Assembly: GCA_052140165.1 (NCBI GenBank)
Contig: JBKQUM010000169.1
Span: 1-64,000, forward strand
DNA: 64,000 nucleotides
From: Bog-473 sp052140165
GTDB lineage: Bacteria > Actinomycetota > Acidimicrobiia > Acidimicrobiales > RAAP-2
Direction: 5' to 3'
The notes beneath the pieces were generated by a model. It saw only the letters and a program-made list of their open reading frames with translations, had not been told where the DNA came from and did no database searches. Positions 43,677 through 52,034 of the stretch are shown one piece after another; within the stretch, counting starts at the first letter, position 1, and every line of letters starts with the position of its first letter. A program made the translations under genes and the position numbers.

Positions 43677-43696
43677 TGTCATACTCTGACATTAAG
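43677..43696. promoter_or_regulatory. Repeated 20-base operator-like element, copy 2
   Basis: TGTCATACTCTGACATTAAG contains the inverted repeat TGTCA-N5-TGACA. It sits between the divergent TetR and alcohol dehydrogenase genes. It matches 13 positions shared by all three copies in the window. Confidence 0.55.
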
Positions 43697-43791
43697 GCTA
43701 TATTCGGCAAGGCGCCACAACGATGCAGCCGTGGTGCAATGTTCCGGTGGCGACTCGAGGGTGGCCACCGACTGCTCAAGGGATGTGGACG

Positions 43792-44940
43792 ATGAAGACG
43801 CATGCAGCCGTTCTCTGGGGCCGGGGGGAGGACTGGCGGATCGAAGAGATCGACCTCGATCCGCCCAAGAGCCACGAGGTCCTGGTCCAATGGGCCGCTG
43901 CCGGACTGTGCCATTCCGACGAGCACCTCCGAGCGAGCGACATGGGCGCACCGCCGCCTGCGGAGGGGGCGCCGCCGAAGCCGGCGCTCTTCCCCATGGT
44001 GGGCGGCCATGAGGGTGGAGGCGTCGTCCTCGAGGTCGGTCCCGACGTCCTCAGCCTTCAACCCGGGGACCACGTCGCCGCAAGCTTCTTTCCGATCTGC
44101 GGCCGCTGCAAGATGTGCATCACGGGGCACTCGAACCTCTGTGACCTCGGTGCGTCGACCTTCGCCCCGGGTCAGATCTCGGACGGTACCGCCCGGTACC
44201 ACCTCAACGGCAAGGACCTGAACGTCATGGCCAAGCTCGGCACGTTCGCGGAGCACAGCGTCGCCCACGAGGCGTCACTCGTGCCGGTGGACCGTGACGT
44301 GCCATTGGGCGTCGTTGCCCTCGTGTCGTGCGGAGTGACGACCGGTTGGGGCTCCGCGGTGTACCGGGCCGAGGTCAAGCCGGGCGACACCGTCGTCGTC
44401 GTCGGCGTCGGGGGCGTCGGCATCAATGCCGTGCAGGGGGCGCACATGGTAGGGGCGAAGCACATCGTCGCCGTGGACCCCGTGGAATTCAAGCAGAAGG
44501 CGGCCCTCGACTTCGGGGCCACGCACACGGCCGGATCGATGAAGGAAGCCCTGCCCATGGTGACGGAGCTGACGCGAGGGCAGATGGCCGACGCGGTGAT
44601 CCTGGTGCCGAGCGTGATGTACGGGGACCTCATGGCCGGCGCACTCACCCTCACGGGAAAAGGCGGAACGTGCGTGGTCACTGGTGTGGCACCACAGTCA
44701 CAGACCGAGAGCAGCGTCAACCTCTTCGAGCTCGCGATGTTCCAGAAGGAGATCAAAGGCGTCGTCTTCGGCGCGGCCAACCCGCGATTCGACATCCCCA
44801 ACCTCTTGGCGCTGTACAAGAACGGCCAGCTCAAGTTGGACGAGTTGATCACCAGGACGTACCGGCTGGACCAGATCAACCAGGGCTATCAGGACATGCT
44901 CGACGGCGTGAACCTCCGTGGCGTCATCGCCTTCGACTGA
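43792..44940 (+). CDS. NDMA-dependent (mycofactocin-type) alcohol dehydrogenase
   Basis: A 382-residue zinc MDR alcohol dehydrogenase. Catalytic zinc ligands are in LCHSD and GGHEGGG. The structural zinc loop is CGRCKMCITGHSNLC. The Rossmann motif is VGVGGVGINA. Overall sequence, including TFAPGQISDGTARYHLNGKD, matches the Rxyl_3153 group, whose bound nicotinamide is re-oxidised by mycofactocin or artificially by NDMA. The ATG at 43792 was chosen over 43723 because the family begins KTHAAVLWG. It leads an operon with a P450 and an N-acyl-D-amino-acid deacylase. No mycofactocin biosynthesis gene is in the window. Confidence 0.9.
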   Translation: MKTHAAVLWGRGEDWRIEEIDLDPPKSHEVLVQWAAAGLCHSDEHLRASDMGAPPPAEGAPPKPALFPMVGGHEGGGVVLEVGPDVLSLQPGDHVAASFFPICGRCKMCITGHSNLCDLGASTFAPGQISDGTARYHLNGKDLNVMAKLGTFAEHSVAHEASLVPVDRDVPLGVVALVSCGVTTGWGSAVYRAEVKPGDTVVVVGVGGVGINAVQGAHMVGAKHIVAVDPVEFKQKAALDFGATHTAGSMKEALPMVTELTRGQMADAVILVPSVMYGDLMAGALTLTGKGGTCVVTGVAPQSQTESSVNLFELAMFQKEIKGVVFGAANPRFDIPNLLALYKNGQLKLDELITRTYRLDQINQGYQDMLDGVNLRGVIAFD

Positions 44941-45003
44941 GCCCACACCGAGACCGGCCCACCCTCCCGTGAGCTCGCCCTCCAGCCGCCAAGGACACCC
45001 GTC

Positions 45004-46239
45004 GTGCCAGTGAACCTCGACATCGACCCGCTCGACCTCGTCGACCCCGCTCGCTTCGCTCAGAACGGGTATCCCCACCAGGTCTGGGCGCGGCTGCGCA
45101 CCGAGGCGCCGGTGGCCTACATCGAGCCGCCCGGATACCCACCGTTCTGGGCAGTCACGAAGCACGCCGACATCATGAAGGTGGCCTCGCAGCCCCAGCT
45201 CTTCTCGAGCGCCGGAGGGATCACGCTGGACATGGATCTGAGCGGGATGGACGCGGTGCCGGAGATGATCGTCTATCTCGATCCACCCCGGCACGGACCC
45301 ATGCGCCAGATCGTGAACAAGAAGTTCCTGAAGAGTGCCGTCCGCGCCCGTGCCGAGGAGATCGAGCGGATCGCAGCCGGGGTGGTCGACCTCGCCGCGA
45401 CCCACGGCGAGACCGCCGAATGCGACTTCGTCGAGGCCTTCGCGGCGCCGTTCCCCGTTGCCGTGATCTCCTGGGTTCTCGGTGTGCCCCGCTCCGACTG
45501 GGAGCATCACTTCCGCTGGACCAATGAGATCATCGGCAAGGACGATCCCGAGTACCGGCGTCCCGGCGAGACGCCGGACCAGACCTCCATGCGCGCCCGC
45601 GGGGAGCTCCACCGCTACTTCAAGCGGATGATCGAGGAGCGCCGTCAGCATCCGCAGGACGATCTGGTCACCGTGCTGGTGCAGAGTGAGATCGATGGCG
45701 TGCCCTTGACCAGGGCACAGCTCGTCTCGTACTGCGAGCTCCTCGTCGAGGCCGGGAACCAGACCACCCGTGACGCAATCGCCGGCGGCATGCAGGCCTT
45801 CTGCGAGTTCCCCGAACAGTGGGAGAAGCTGAGGTCCGAGTCCGAACTGCTGCCCGACGCCGTCGAGGAGATCCTTCGCTGGGTCACTCCCATCAGCTAC
45901 TTCTCGCGCACCGCGACCGAAGACTGTGAGCTGCGCGGACAGAGGATCCACGCCGGCGACAAAGTCGCCTTGTACTGGGCGTCGGCGAACCGCGACGAGG
46001 AGGTGTTCGAGGACCCGTTCGAGTTTCGGATCGATCGTCCGCCCGTCCAGCAACTCGTGTTCGGATTCGGCCCCCACCTCTGCATGGGTGCCCACGTGGC
46101 CCGCGCCGAGCTCCAGGCGATGTTCGGCCTCTTGATCGACCGGATGGAGTGGTTCGAGCAGTCAGGCCCCCTGCAGCGTCTGAATTCGTCCGTGAACGGT
46201 GCCGTCAAGCACCTGCCGATCCGCTACCGGCTGACGTAG
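45004..46239 (+). CDS. Cytochrome P450 (CYP124/125/linalool-hydroxylase-like)
   Basis: A 411-residue class I P450 of a different branch from the other three. Helix I reads VEAGNQTTRD (Asn-Gln instead of the usual acid-threonine pair), the ExxR is in EEILRWV and the heme loop is FGFGPHLCMGAHVAR. The sequences LDPPRHGPMRQIVNKKF and YWASANRDEEVF resemble P450s that hydroxylate terpenoid or sterol side chains. The GTG start is 63 bases after the alcohol dehydrogenase stop. That enzyme could oxidise the alcohol made here. Confidence 0.91.
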   Translation: MPVNLDIDPLDLVDPARFAQNGYPHQVWARLRTEAPVAYIEPPGYPPFWAVTKHADIMKVASQPQLFSSAGGITLDMDLSGMDAVPEMIVYLDPPRHGPMRQIVNKKFLKSAVRARAEEIERIAAGVVDLAATHGETAECDFVEAFAAPFPVAVISWVLGVPRSDWEHHFRWTNEIIGKDDPEYRRPGETPDQTSMRARGELHRYFKRMIEERRQHPQDDLVTVLVQSEIDGVPLTRAQLVSYCELLVEAGNQTTRDAIAGGMQAFCEFPEQWEKLRSESELLPDAVEEILRWVTPISYFSRTATEDCELRGQRIHAGDKVALYWASANRDEEVFEDPFEFRIDRPPVQQLVFGFGPHLCMGAHVARAELQAMFGLLIDRMEWFEQSGPLQRLNSSVNGAVKHLPIRYRLT

Positions 46240-46255
46240 AGGGAGGAGCCAGAGG

Positions 46256-47911
46256 ATGTCGGCTGATGTGGTGATCCGCGGGGGAGCGGTCTTCGACGGG
46301 AGCGGCGCGCCCGGCCGGGTGGCCGATGTGGCGATCACCGGAAATGTGATCGAGCAGATCGGCGAGAACCTCGAGGGCAAGGTCGTTTTGGACGCATCAG
46401 GGTGCGCCGTCGCACCGGGCTTCATCGACATTCACACGCACTTCGACGCCCAGGTCTTCTGGGATCCCGAGCTCAAGCCTTCGTCCTATCACGGGGTGAC
46501 GACCGTCGTGGCGGGGAACTGTGGTTTCTCCATTGCCCCCTGCCGCCCTGAGCATCACGACGTGATCGTGCGCACGTTGGAGAACGTCGAAGGCATGGAT
46601 GCCGACTCCCTCGCTGCGGGCATCGCCTGGAACTTCGAGACGTTCCCGGAGTACCTCGACGAAGTGGGGCGTCGGGGAACGGCCCTCAACTTCACCGCGT
46701 ACATCGGGCACACGGCGCTACGTCTCTTCGTCATGGGCGATGCGGCCTATGAGCGCGCCGCCACCTCCGAGGAGATAGAGCGCATGTGCCAACTCGTCGG
46801 CGAAGGGATCGCGGCCGGCGCCGCGGGATTCTCGACGAGTTTCTCGTTTGCGCACCGTGGTGCCGACGGCAAGCCCGTCCCGAGCCGCTTTGCCGAGATG
46901 GACGAGGTCGAAGCCCTGTTCATGGCCGCGGGCAGGGCGGGGAAGGGGGTCGTCCTCGCCACGCCGGGCTGGCAGTGCGAATACCCCGACGTCTTCACCT
47001 GGCAGCCACGGGTCGGCCGGCCGTTCACCTGCCCGCTGTTCCAGCTCTCGAGCGGGAAGCACCTCGACGTGGTCAAGCTGCACGAAGAAGCCCTCTCCCG
47101 CGGCGCGAACGTCTGGCCCCAGGTCACACCGCGGCCGTTGACCATGCAGTTCACTCTGAACGACGCGTACAACCTCAACGTCGGCGAGGTGTTCGCCGAG
47201 TTGATGAAGGTCGGCCGCGATGTGCGGAAGGCGGCCTACCGCGATCATGAGTGGCGGACGAAGGCGTTCGACGACCTCGAGACCAATGCCACCGGCATGA
47301 AGCCACGTTGGGAGACCTACGAGGTCTCGGAGACGGAGCGGTTCCCCGAGCTGGTGGGGCGACGGGTGACGGACATCGCACGTGAACGGAACTGCACGCC
47401 CCTCGACGTCATGTGCGACCTTTCGCTCGCCGAGGACCTCGGGACGCGGTTCCGCGCCTACATCGCCAACGACGATCCCGAGGCCGTGGCGTTGCTGCTG
47501 ACGGAGGACCACGTCGTGTTGGGTCTGACGGACGCGGGTGCACACGTCGACCAGCTGTGCGACGCGCCGCTCCCCACGGACCTCCTGGGTACCTGGGTGC
47601 GCGAGCGTGGACTGATGCCGCTCGAACGCGCCATTCGCAAGCTGACCGGAGAGCCCGCCGACATGTTCGGCTTCGCCGGGCGCGGCTACCTACGAGAGGG
47701 CAACTTCGCCGACGTGACGGTCTTCGACCCCGAGACGGTCGAGCCGGGTCCGCAGGAGCGCTTGCGAGACCTTCCCGCCAACGGGGAGCGGCTGACCGCC
47801 GAACAACCGAGCGGGGTGCGACATGTGCTCGTCAACGGGTCGTTGATCCGCCGGGACGAGACACAACTTCAGCTCGAGGATCTCCCGGGGGTACGGCCCG
47901 AGCTCTCATGA
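46256..47911 (+). CDS. N-acyl-D-amino-acid deacylase family amidohydrolase
   Basis: A 551-residue metal-dependent amidohydrolase. The N-terminal beta domain (VVIRGGAVFDGSG) leads into the metal motif GFIDIHTHFDAQVFWDP. The segment VVAGNCGFSIAP carries the conserved cysteine of D-aminoacylases, and LTDAGAHVDQ provides the catalytic aspartate. The C-terminal beta domain follows (GNFADVTVFDPETV). It would hydrolyse the amide of an N-acyl-D-amino acid or a cyclic amide. GGAGGAGC precedes the ATG. It is the third gene of the alcohol dehydrogenase-P450 operon, 16 bases after the P450. Confidence 0.9.
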   Translation: MSADVVIRGGAVFDGSGAPGRVADVAITGNVIEQIGENLEGKVVLDASGCAVAPGFIDIHTHFDAQVFWDPELKPSSYHGVTTVVAGNCGFSIAPCRPEHHDVIVRTLENVEGMDADSLAAGIAWNFETFPEYLDEVGRRGTALNFTAYIGHTALRLFVMGDAAYERAATSEEIERMCQLVGEGIAAGAAGFSTSFSFAHRGADGKPVPSRFAEMDEVEALFMAAGRAGKGVVLATPGWQCEYPDVFTWQPRVGRPFTCPLFQLSSGKHLDVVKLHEEALSRGANVWPQVTPRPLTMQFTLNDAYNLNVGEVFAELMKVGRDVRKAAYRDHEWRTKAFDDLETNATGMKPRWETYEVSETERFPELVGRRVTDIARERNCTPLDVMCDLSLAEDLGTRFRAYIANDDPEAVALLLTEDHVVLGLTDAGAHVDQLCDAPLPTDLLGTWVRERGLMPLERAIRKLTGEPADMFGFAGRGYLREGNFADVTVFDPETVEPGPQERLRDLPANGERLTAEQPSGVRHVLVNGSLIRRDETQLQLEDLPGVRPELS

Positions 47912-47926
47912 GGCGCGTTCGACACG

Positions 47927-49072
47927 TCAGCGCACGGTGCGGACGAATGTACGGAGATCCGCCACGAACAGGTCCGGCTGCTCCATGGCGGCGAAGTGGC
48001 CACCACGCTCCATGACCGCCCAGTGCACCACGTTGTACTGGCGCTCGACCCACGACCGCGGCCAACGCAGGATCTCCTTGGGGTAGCGGGCGACACCGGT
48101 CGGAGCATGGACGAACGGAAGCGGCTGCGCCGACGCGCCGCTGTGCCGGCTCTCCCAGTACAGACGGGCCGAGGACGCACTCGTCTGCGTCGCCCAGTAC
48201 AACATGACGTTGGTCAGCATCTGCTCGCGGGTGAAGCAATTCTCAGGATGCCCGTCGCAATCGCTCCAGGTACGGAACTTCTCCACGATCCAGGCCAGCA
48301 GCCCGGCCGGAGAGTCGTTGAGCGCAGCACCGAGGGTCTGGGGCTTGGTCCCCTGCTCGTTGGCGTAGCCCGACTCCTCTTTCACGAAGCGCCGGGTCGC
48401 CGCCAGGTCGGCTTGCTCCTCGTCACCGAGAGGAACCGTGGGGTCCGGAGGTCCACCGAGGGCCATGTTGAGATGGATGGCCATGCAGTGTCCGGGGTCC
48501 AGCCCGCCGATCCTGGTCGTCACCTGTGCGCCCCAGTCACCGCCCTGCGCGACGTACTCCGTGTAGCCGAGTCTGCTCATCAGCGTGACGAACGCCTGGG
48601 AGATGCGGAGTTCGTCCCAGCCCGCCGTGCGCGGGGGTTCAGAGAACCCGTAGCCCGGCAGCGACGGTGCGACCACATGGAAGCTGTCTTCAGGGTTCCC
48701 GCCGAAGGCTTCCGGGTCGGTGAGCCGTGGGATGACGTCGAGGAACTCGACGATGGAGCCCGGCCATCCGTGCGTGAGGAGCAATGGCACGGCATCGGCA
48801 TGAGCCGACCGGGCATGGATGAAGTGGATCGACTGCCCGTCAATCCGGGTCTTGAACTGGCTGAACGAGTTCAGCCGATCTTCCTGGACCCGCCAGTCGT
48901 AGCTGTCGAGCCAGTAGTCGACCAACTGGCGCAGGTAGTCGGTCGGGATGCCGTACTCCCACCCGGTGCCGTCGATCTGATCCGGGAAGCGGGTCCGCTC
49001 CAGGCGATGGTGCAGGTCCTCGAGAACAGATTCGTCAACCTGAACGTGGAACGGATCAATCGGCTCGCTCAT
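47927..49072 (-). CDS. Epoxide hydrolase (EHN-domain alpha/beta hydrolase)
   Basis: A 381-residue microsomal-type epoxide hydrolase. The N-terminal EHN lid contains LEDLHHRLERTRFPDQIDGT and YWLDSYDWRVQE. The oxyanion hole is in THGWPGS, the nucleophile aspartate is in GGDWGAQ, and the catalytic histidine is in RGGHFAAMEQP. It would open an epoxide to a diol, a reaction that could follow P450 epoxidation. It lies 47 bases downstream of the LLM gene on the same strand and may be the fourth gene of the HyuB-HyuA-LLM series. Confidence 0.92.
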   Translation of the reverse strand: MSEPIDPFHVQVDESVLEDLHHRLERTRFPDQIDGTGWEYGIPTDYLRQLVDYWLDSYDWRVQEDRLNSFSQFKTRIDGQSIHFIHARSAHADAVPLLLTHGWPGSIVEFLDVIPRLTDPEAFGGNPEDSFHVVAPSLPGYGFSEPPRTAGWDELRISQAFVTLMSRLGYTEYVAQGGDWGAQVTTRIGGLDPGHCMAIHLNMALGGPPDPTVPLGDEEQADLAATRRFVKEESGYANEQGTKPQTLGAALNDSPAGLLAWIVEKFRTWSDCDGHPENCFTREQMLTNVMLYWATQTSASSARLYWESRHSGASAQPLPFVHAPTGVARYPKEILRWPRSWVERQYNVVHWAVMERGGHFAAMEQPDLFVADLRTFVRTVR

Positions 49073-49119
49073 GTCGTCCTCTCGGCGTCGCGTAGGTCCC
49101 GCTGGTGGCAGCGGCGAGG

Positions 49120-49989
49120 TCAGGCTCGACCGATCACGTCCACGCCGTAGCGCTGGAGCGACCCGACGAGGTCCTCCCGGAACATCACGGCCGGCACGAC
49201 CACACGCGTCGCACCCAGCCCCTCCAGGCCCGCCAGTTCGGCCAACGCCTCCTCACCTGCCGTGACGTTGCACTGCACGGTGACCTCAATGGCGGCCGGG
49301 TCCCTGCCCGCCCCCTCGGCGCTCTCCCTCATGGTCTTCATCAGAGAGACCATTCCGTCGCGGGTGACGCCCAGCGGGAAGAACCCGTCCCCGATGCGAC
49401 CGGCTCGGCGCGCGGACGCCTCGCTGTGACCTCCCACGTGCACGGGAATGGTCCCACCGGGCGGCTGCGGTCGCAGGAAACAGTCGCGAAATTCCGTCGT
49501 GCTGCCCTCATAGCTCGCCTTGTGCTCGGACCAGAGGGCCCGCATGGCGGCAATGCTCTCGTCGGTGCGCTCCCCGCGCCCGGCAAAGGGGACGCCCAAC
49601 GCGTCGAACTCCTCCTCCAGCCAGCCAATGCCGGCGCCGAGGATCATCCGCCCGCCCGAGAGGTAGTCGAGGCTGGCCAGCTCCTTGGCCAGCACCAGCG
49701 GGTTGCGCTGCGGCACGATGAGGATGCCGGTGGCCAGGCGCAACGTCGACGTCCGGGCCGCGACGTAGGACAGCCAGATCAGCGGATCCGGGAACACCGT
49801 CGCCTCCCCGGAAGGGAGCTTCCCCGAGGGGTCGTAAGGGTATTTGGACTGATACCCGGCCGGAACCACCACGTGGTCGACGGTCCAGATCGATTCGAAG
49901 CCGGCCGCTTCGGCCGCCACTGCAAGGGCGACGGCCGCCTCGGGCTCGACGAACGGCCCGATGTTGGCAAAGGCGAGGCCGAACTTCAT
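49120..49989 (-). CDS. LLM class F420-dependent oxidoreductase
   Basis: A 289-residue luciferase-like oxidoreductase. It has the typical opening KFGLAFANIGPFVEPEAAVA, FESIWTVDHVVVPAGYQSKY, PLVLAKELASLDYLSGGRMI and the VHVGGHSEASARRAGRIGDG segment. These match the TIGR03619-like F420 group. The ATG at 49989 overlaps the HyuA stop (ATGA), so translation is coupled to it. The frame continues to 50421 but that part is antisense-like shadow of HyuA. Confidence 0.88.
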   Translation of the reverse strand: MKFGLAFANIGPFVEPEAAVALAVAAEAAGFESIWTVDHVVVPAGYQSKYPYDPSGKLPSGEATVFPDPLIWLSYVAARTSTLRLATGILIVPQRNPLVLAKELASLDYLSGGRMILGAGIGWLEEEFDALGVPFAGRGERTDESIAAMRALWSEHKASYEGSTTEFRDCFLRPQPPGGTIPVHVGGHSEASARRAGRIGDGFFPLGVTRDGMVSLMKTMRESAEGAGRDPAAIEVTVQCNVTAGEEALAELAGLEGLGATRVVVPAVMFREDLVGSLQRYGVDVIGRA

Positions 49990-52034
49990 CCGCCGGCCGC
50001 GATGTCGATCAGCAGATCGCCGCCTTCGGTCACCCGGGCCACGTCGCCCGGTCGCAGGATGACCGTGGTGAACGCGCTCTGCACCGCCGCCGGCCCGTCG
50101 ATCGCCGGGCCCGGCCCGATGCTCGAGAAGTCGTAGTACGGGGCGTCCCTCTGCCACCCCTCGCCGGCCCACATATCGCGGTGACCGAGCGGCGCCGGGG
50201 GCGCTCCCCGCTCCAGCGTCACCGGGGCGATCTTGTCCACCTCCCCGACGGCCGTCAGGCGGATCCCGCGCACAATTGGCTCCTGCGCCCGGGCCTCGAT
50301 GAGGCGGGCCTCCTCGTTGCGCCGGTGGAATTCGGTGACCGCCGCGCCGACGTTGGTCGGGGCGTCGACCGGAATGGCAGCGTCGAAGGTCTGGCCGGGG
50401 TAGACGAGGAGGATCAACCACTCGAGCCGGATCCGCTCGGCAGGAACCCCGGCGTTGCCGAGCTCGGTGAGGGCGGTGTCTTCGAGCTCCCCGGCCAAGC
50501 GACTCAGGGTGCCCGTGTCCGCTTCCTGCCAGGGGACGATGTACCCCCTGGAGTCGTCGATCACGTGATCCGCCGTGAGCAGGCCCAGGGCGGACAGGCC
50601 GGGAGCGGCACTGGGCACGAGCACCCGGCGCATCCCGAGAGCCGCGGCCTGCGTCGTGGCGTGCACACCTCCCATGCCGCCGAAGGCGACGAGATCGAGC
50701 CGGCGCGGATCCGCACCCGCCAGCGAGAGCACCCGGCGGATCGCATCGGTCATGTGGGCATCCACCAGCCTCACCGTGGCTGCGGCAGTCGCCTCCGCGT
50801 CCAGGCCGAGCTTGGAGCCCAGCCGAGCGAGCGCAGCGGTGGCCGCCGCACGATCGAGCCGCATCCGCCCACTGGCGAACCGCTCCGTGTCGATTCGGCC
50901 CAGCACGAGGTCGGCATCGGTCACGGTGGGTTCCGTCCCGCCCCGGCCGTAGCTGACGGGCCCCGGCTCGGACCCGGCGGACTGGGGCCCCACGTGGAGA
51001 ACACCCGCGTCCGCCCAGGCGATCGATCCTCCCCCGGCTCCGACCGAGGGGATGTCGACCATGGGGATGCCGATGCAGTAGCGGTGCCTCCAGTTCCAGT
51101 CCATCTTGATCTCGGGGCGACCGCCCCGGATCAGGCAGACGTCATAGCTGGTGCCGCCCATGTCGACACTGACCACGTCACCGAGGCCGGCATCGAGCCC
51201 CGCTCGGGCGGCTGCGATCACGCCACCGGTCGGCCCGGAGCCGATGGTGGCCACGGCACGCCGCGCCGCGGCATCGGCGGTGGCCACCCCGCCGGCCGAG
51301 GTGGCCACCAGTAGTTCGTGCGTGAACCCGGCAGCGGCCAGTCGGTCGGTCAGCCGCTCGAGGTAGCGGGCGATGGGAGGGCCGACGAATGCATTGACCA
51401 GGGTGGTCGACGTCCTCTCGAATTCGGGTGGCTTGGGGAGGATCTCGTGCGACAGGGACACCATCTCGAGGTCCGGGTATTCGTCGAGGATGATCTCGCG
51501 GGCTCGGATCTCGTGCTCGGGGTTCAGGAAGGAGTGGAGAAAGCAGACGGCGATCGACGTGACCCCGAACGAGCGGAGGCGAGCGGTCGCCTTGCGAACG
51601 CCCTCCTCGTCCAGCGGCGTCTCGACCTCCCCCTCGGCGGTCATGCGCTGGGCGATCTCGAGCCGGACACGGCGGCGGGCTATGGGAGAGGGCGGCGGCG
51701 CAGCCGGATCCCAGATGTCCTCTTTGAAACATCGGCGGAATTCGATCTCGTCGCGGAATCCTTCGGTGACGAGGAGGCCCGTCGGTGCCCCCTTCATCTG
51801 GATCAGGGCGTTGTCGCCGGTCGTCGTCCCGTGCACGATCGTGCGGGTCTGAGCGAGGAGCTCCGCCAGGTCGAGACCCTCGGCTGCGGCGAGCTGGGCG
51901 AGCCCGGCCAGCACGCCGTCGCTCTGGTCATGCGGCGTGGTCGGAGCCTTCTCGAGGACCCGAGTGCCGTCGGGCCGCCGCAACACGCAGTCGGTGAAAG
52001 TTCCCCCGACATCGATGCCGATCCGGTAGCTCAT
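49986..52034 (-). CDS. Hydantoinase/oxoprolinase A subunit (HyuA-like)
   Basis: A 682-residue ATP-dependent N-methylhydantoinase/acetone-carboxylase-type A subunit. It opens with the ATPase phosphate motif IGIDVGGTFTDCVL; HGTTTGDNALIQMKGA, DMGGTSYDVCLI and VGAGGGSIAWAD are further nucleotide and substrate motifs. Family members cleave cyclic amides with ATP or carboxylate ketones together with subunit B. Its ATG overlaps the HyuB stop by four bases. The pair with an LLM enzyme suggests degradation of a cyclic amide or a ketone. Confidence 0.92.
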   Translation of the reverse strand: MSYRIGIDVGGTFTDCVLRRPDGTRVLEKAPTTPHDQSDGVLAGLAQLAAAEGLDLAELLAQTRTIVHGTTTGDNALIQMKGAPTGLLVTEGFRDEIEFRRCFKEDIWDPAAPPPSPIARRRVRLEIAQRMTAEGEVETPLDEEGVRKATARLRSFGVTSIAVCFLHSFLNPEHEIRAREIILDEYPDLEMVSLSHEILPKPPEFERTSTTLVNAFVGPPIARYLERLTDRLAAAGFTHELLVATSAGGVATADAAARRAVATIGSGPTGGVIAAARAGLDAGLGDVVSVDMGGTSYDVCLIRGGRPEIKMDWNWRHRYCIGIPMVDIPSVGAGGGSIAWADAGVLHVGPQSAGSEPGPVSYGRGGTEPTVTDADLVLGRIDTERFASGRMRLDRAAATAALARLGSKLGLDAEATAAATVRLVDAHMTDAIRRVLSLAGADPRRLDLVAFGGMGGVHATTQAAALGMRRVLVPSAAPGLSALGLLTADHVIDDSRGYIVPWQEADTGTLSRLAGELEDTALTELGNAGVPAERIRLEWLILLVYPGQTFDAAIPVDAPTNVGAAVTEFHRRNEEARLIEARAQEPIVRGIRLTAVGEVDKIAPVTLERGAPPAPLGHRDMWAGEGWQRDAPYYDFSSIGPGPAIDGPAAVQSAFTTVILRPGDVARVTEGGDLLIDIAAGG

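Noticed and set aside
46256..47911. Dihydropyrimidinase or hydantoinase identity for the amidohydrolase
   Set aside because: The NCGF segment, length and C-terminal part fit N-acyl-D-amino-acid deacylases better.
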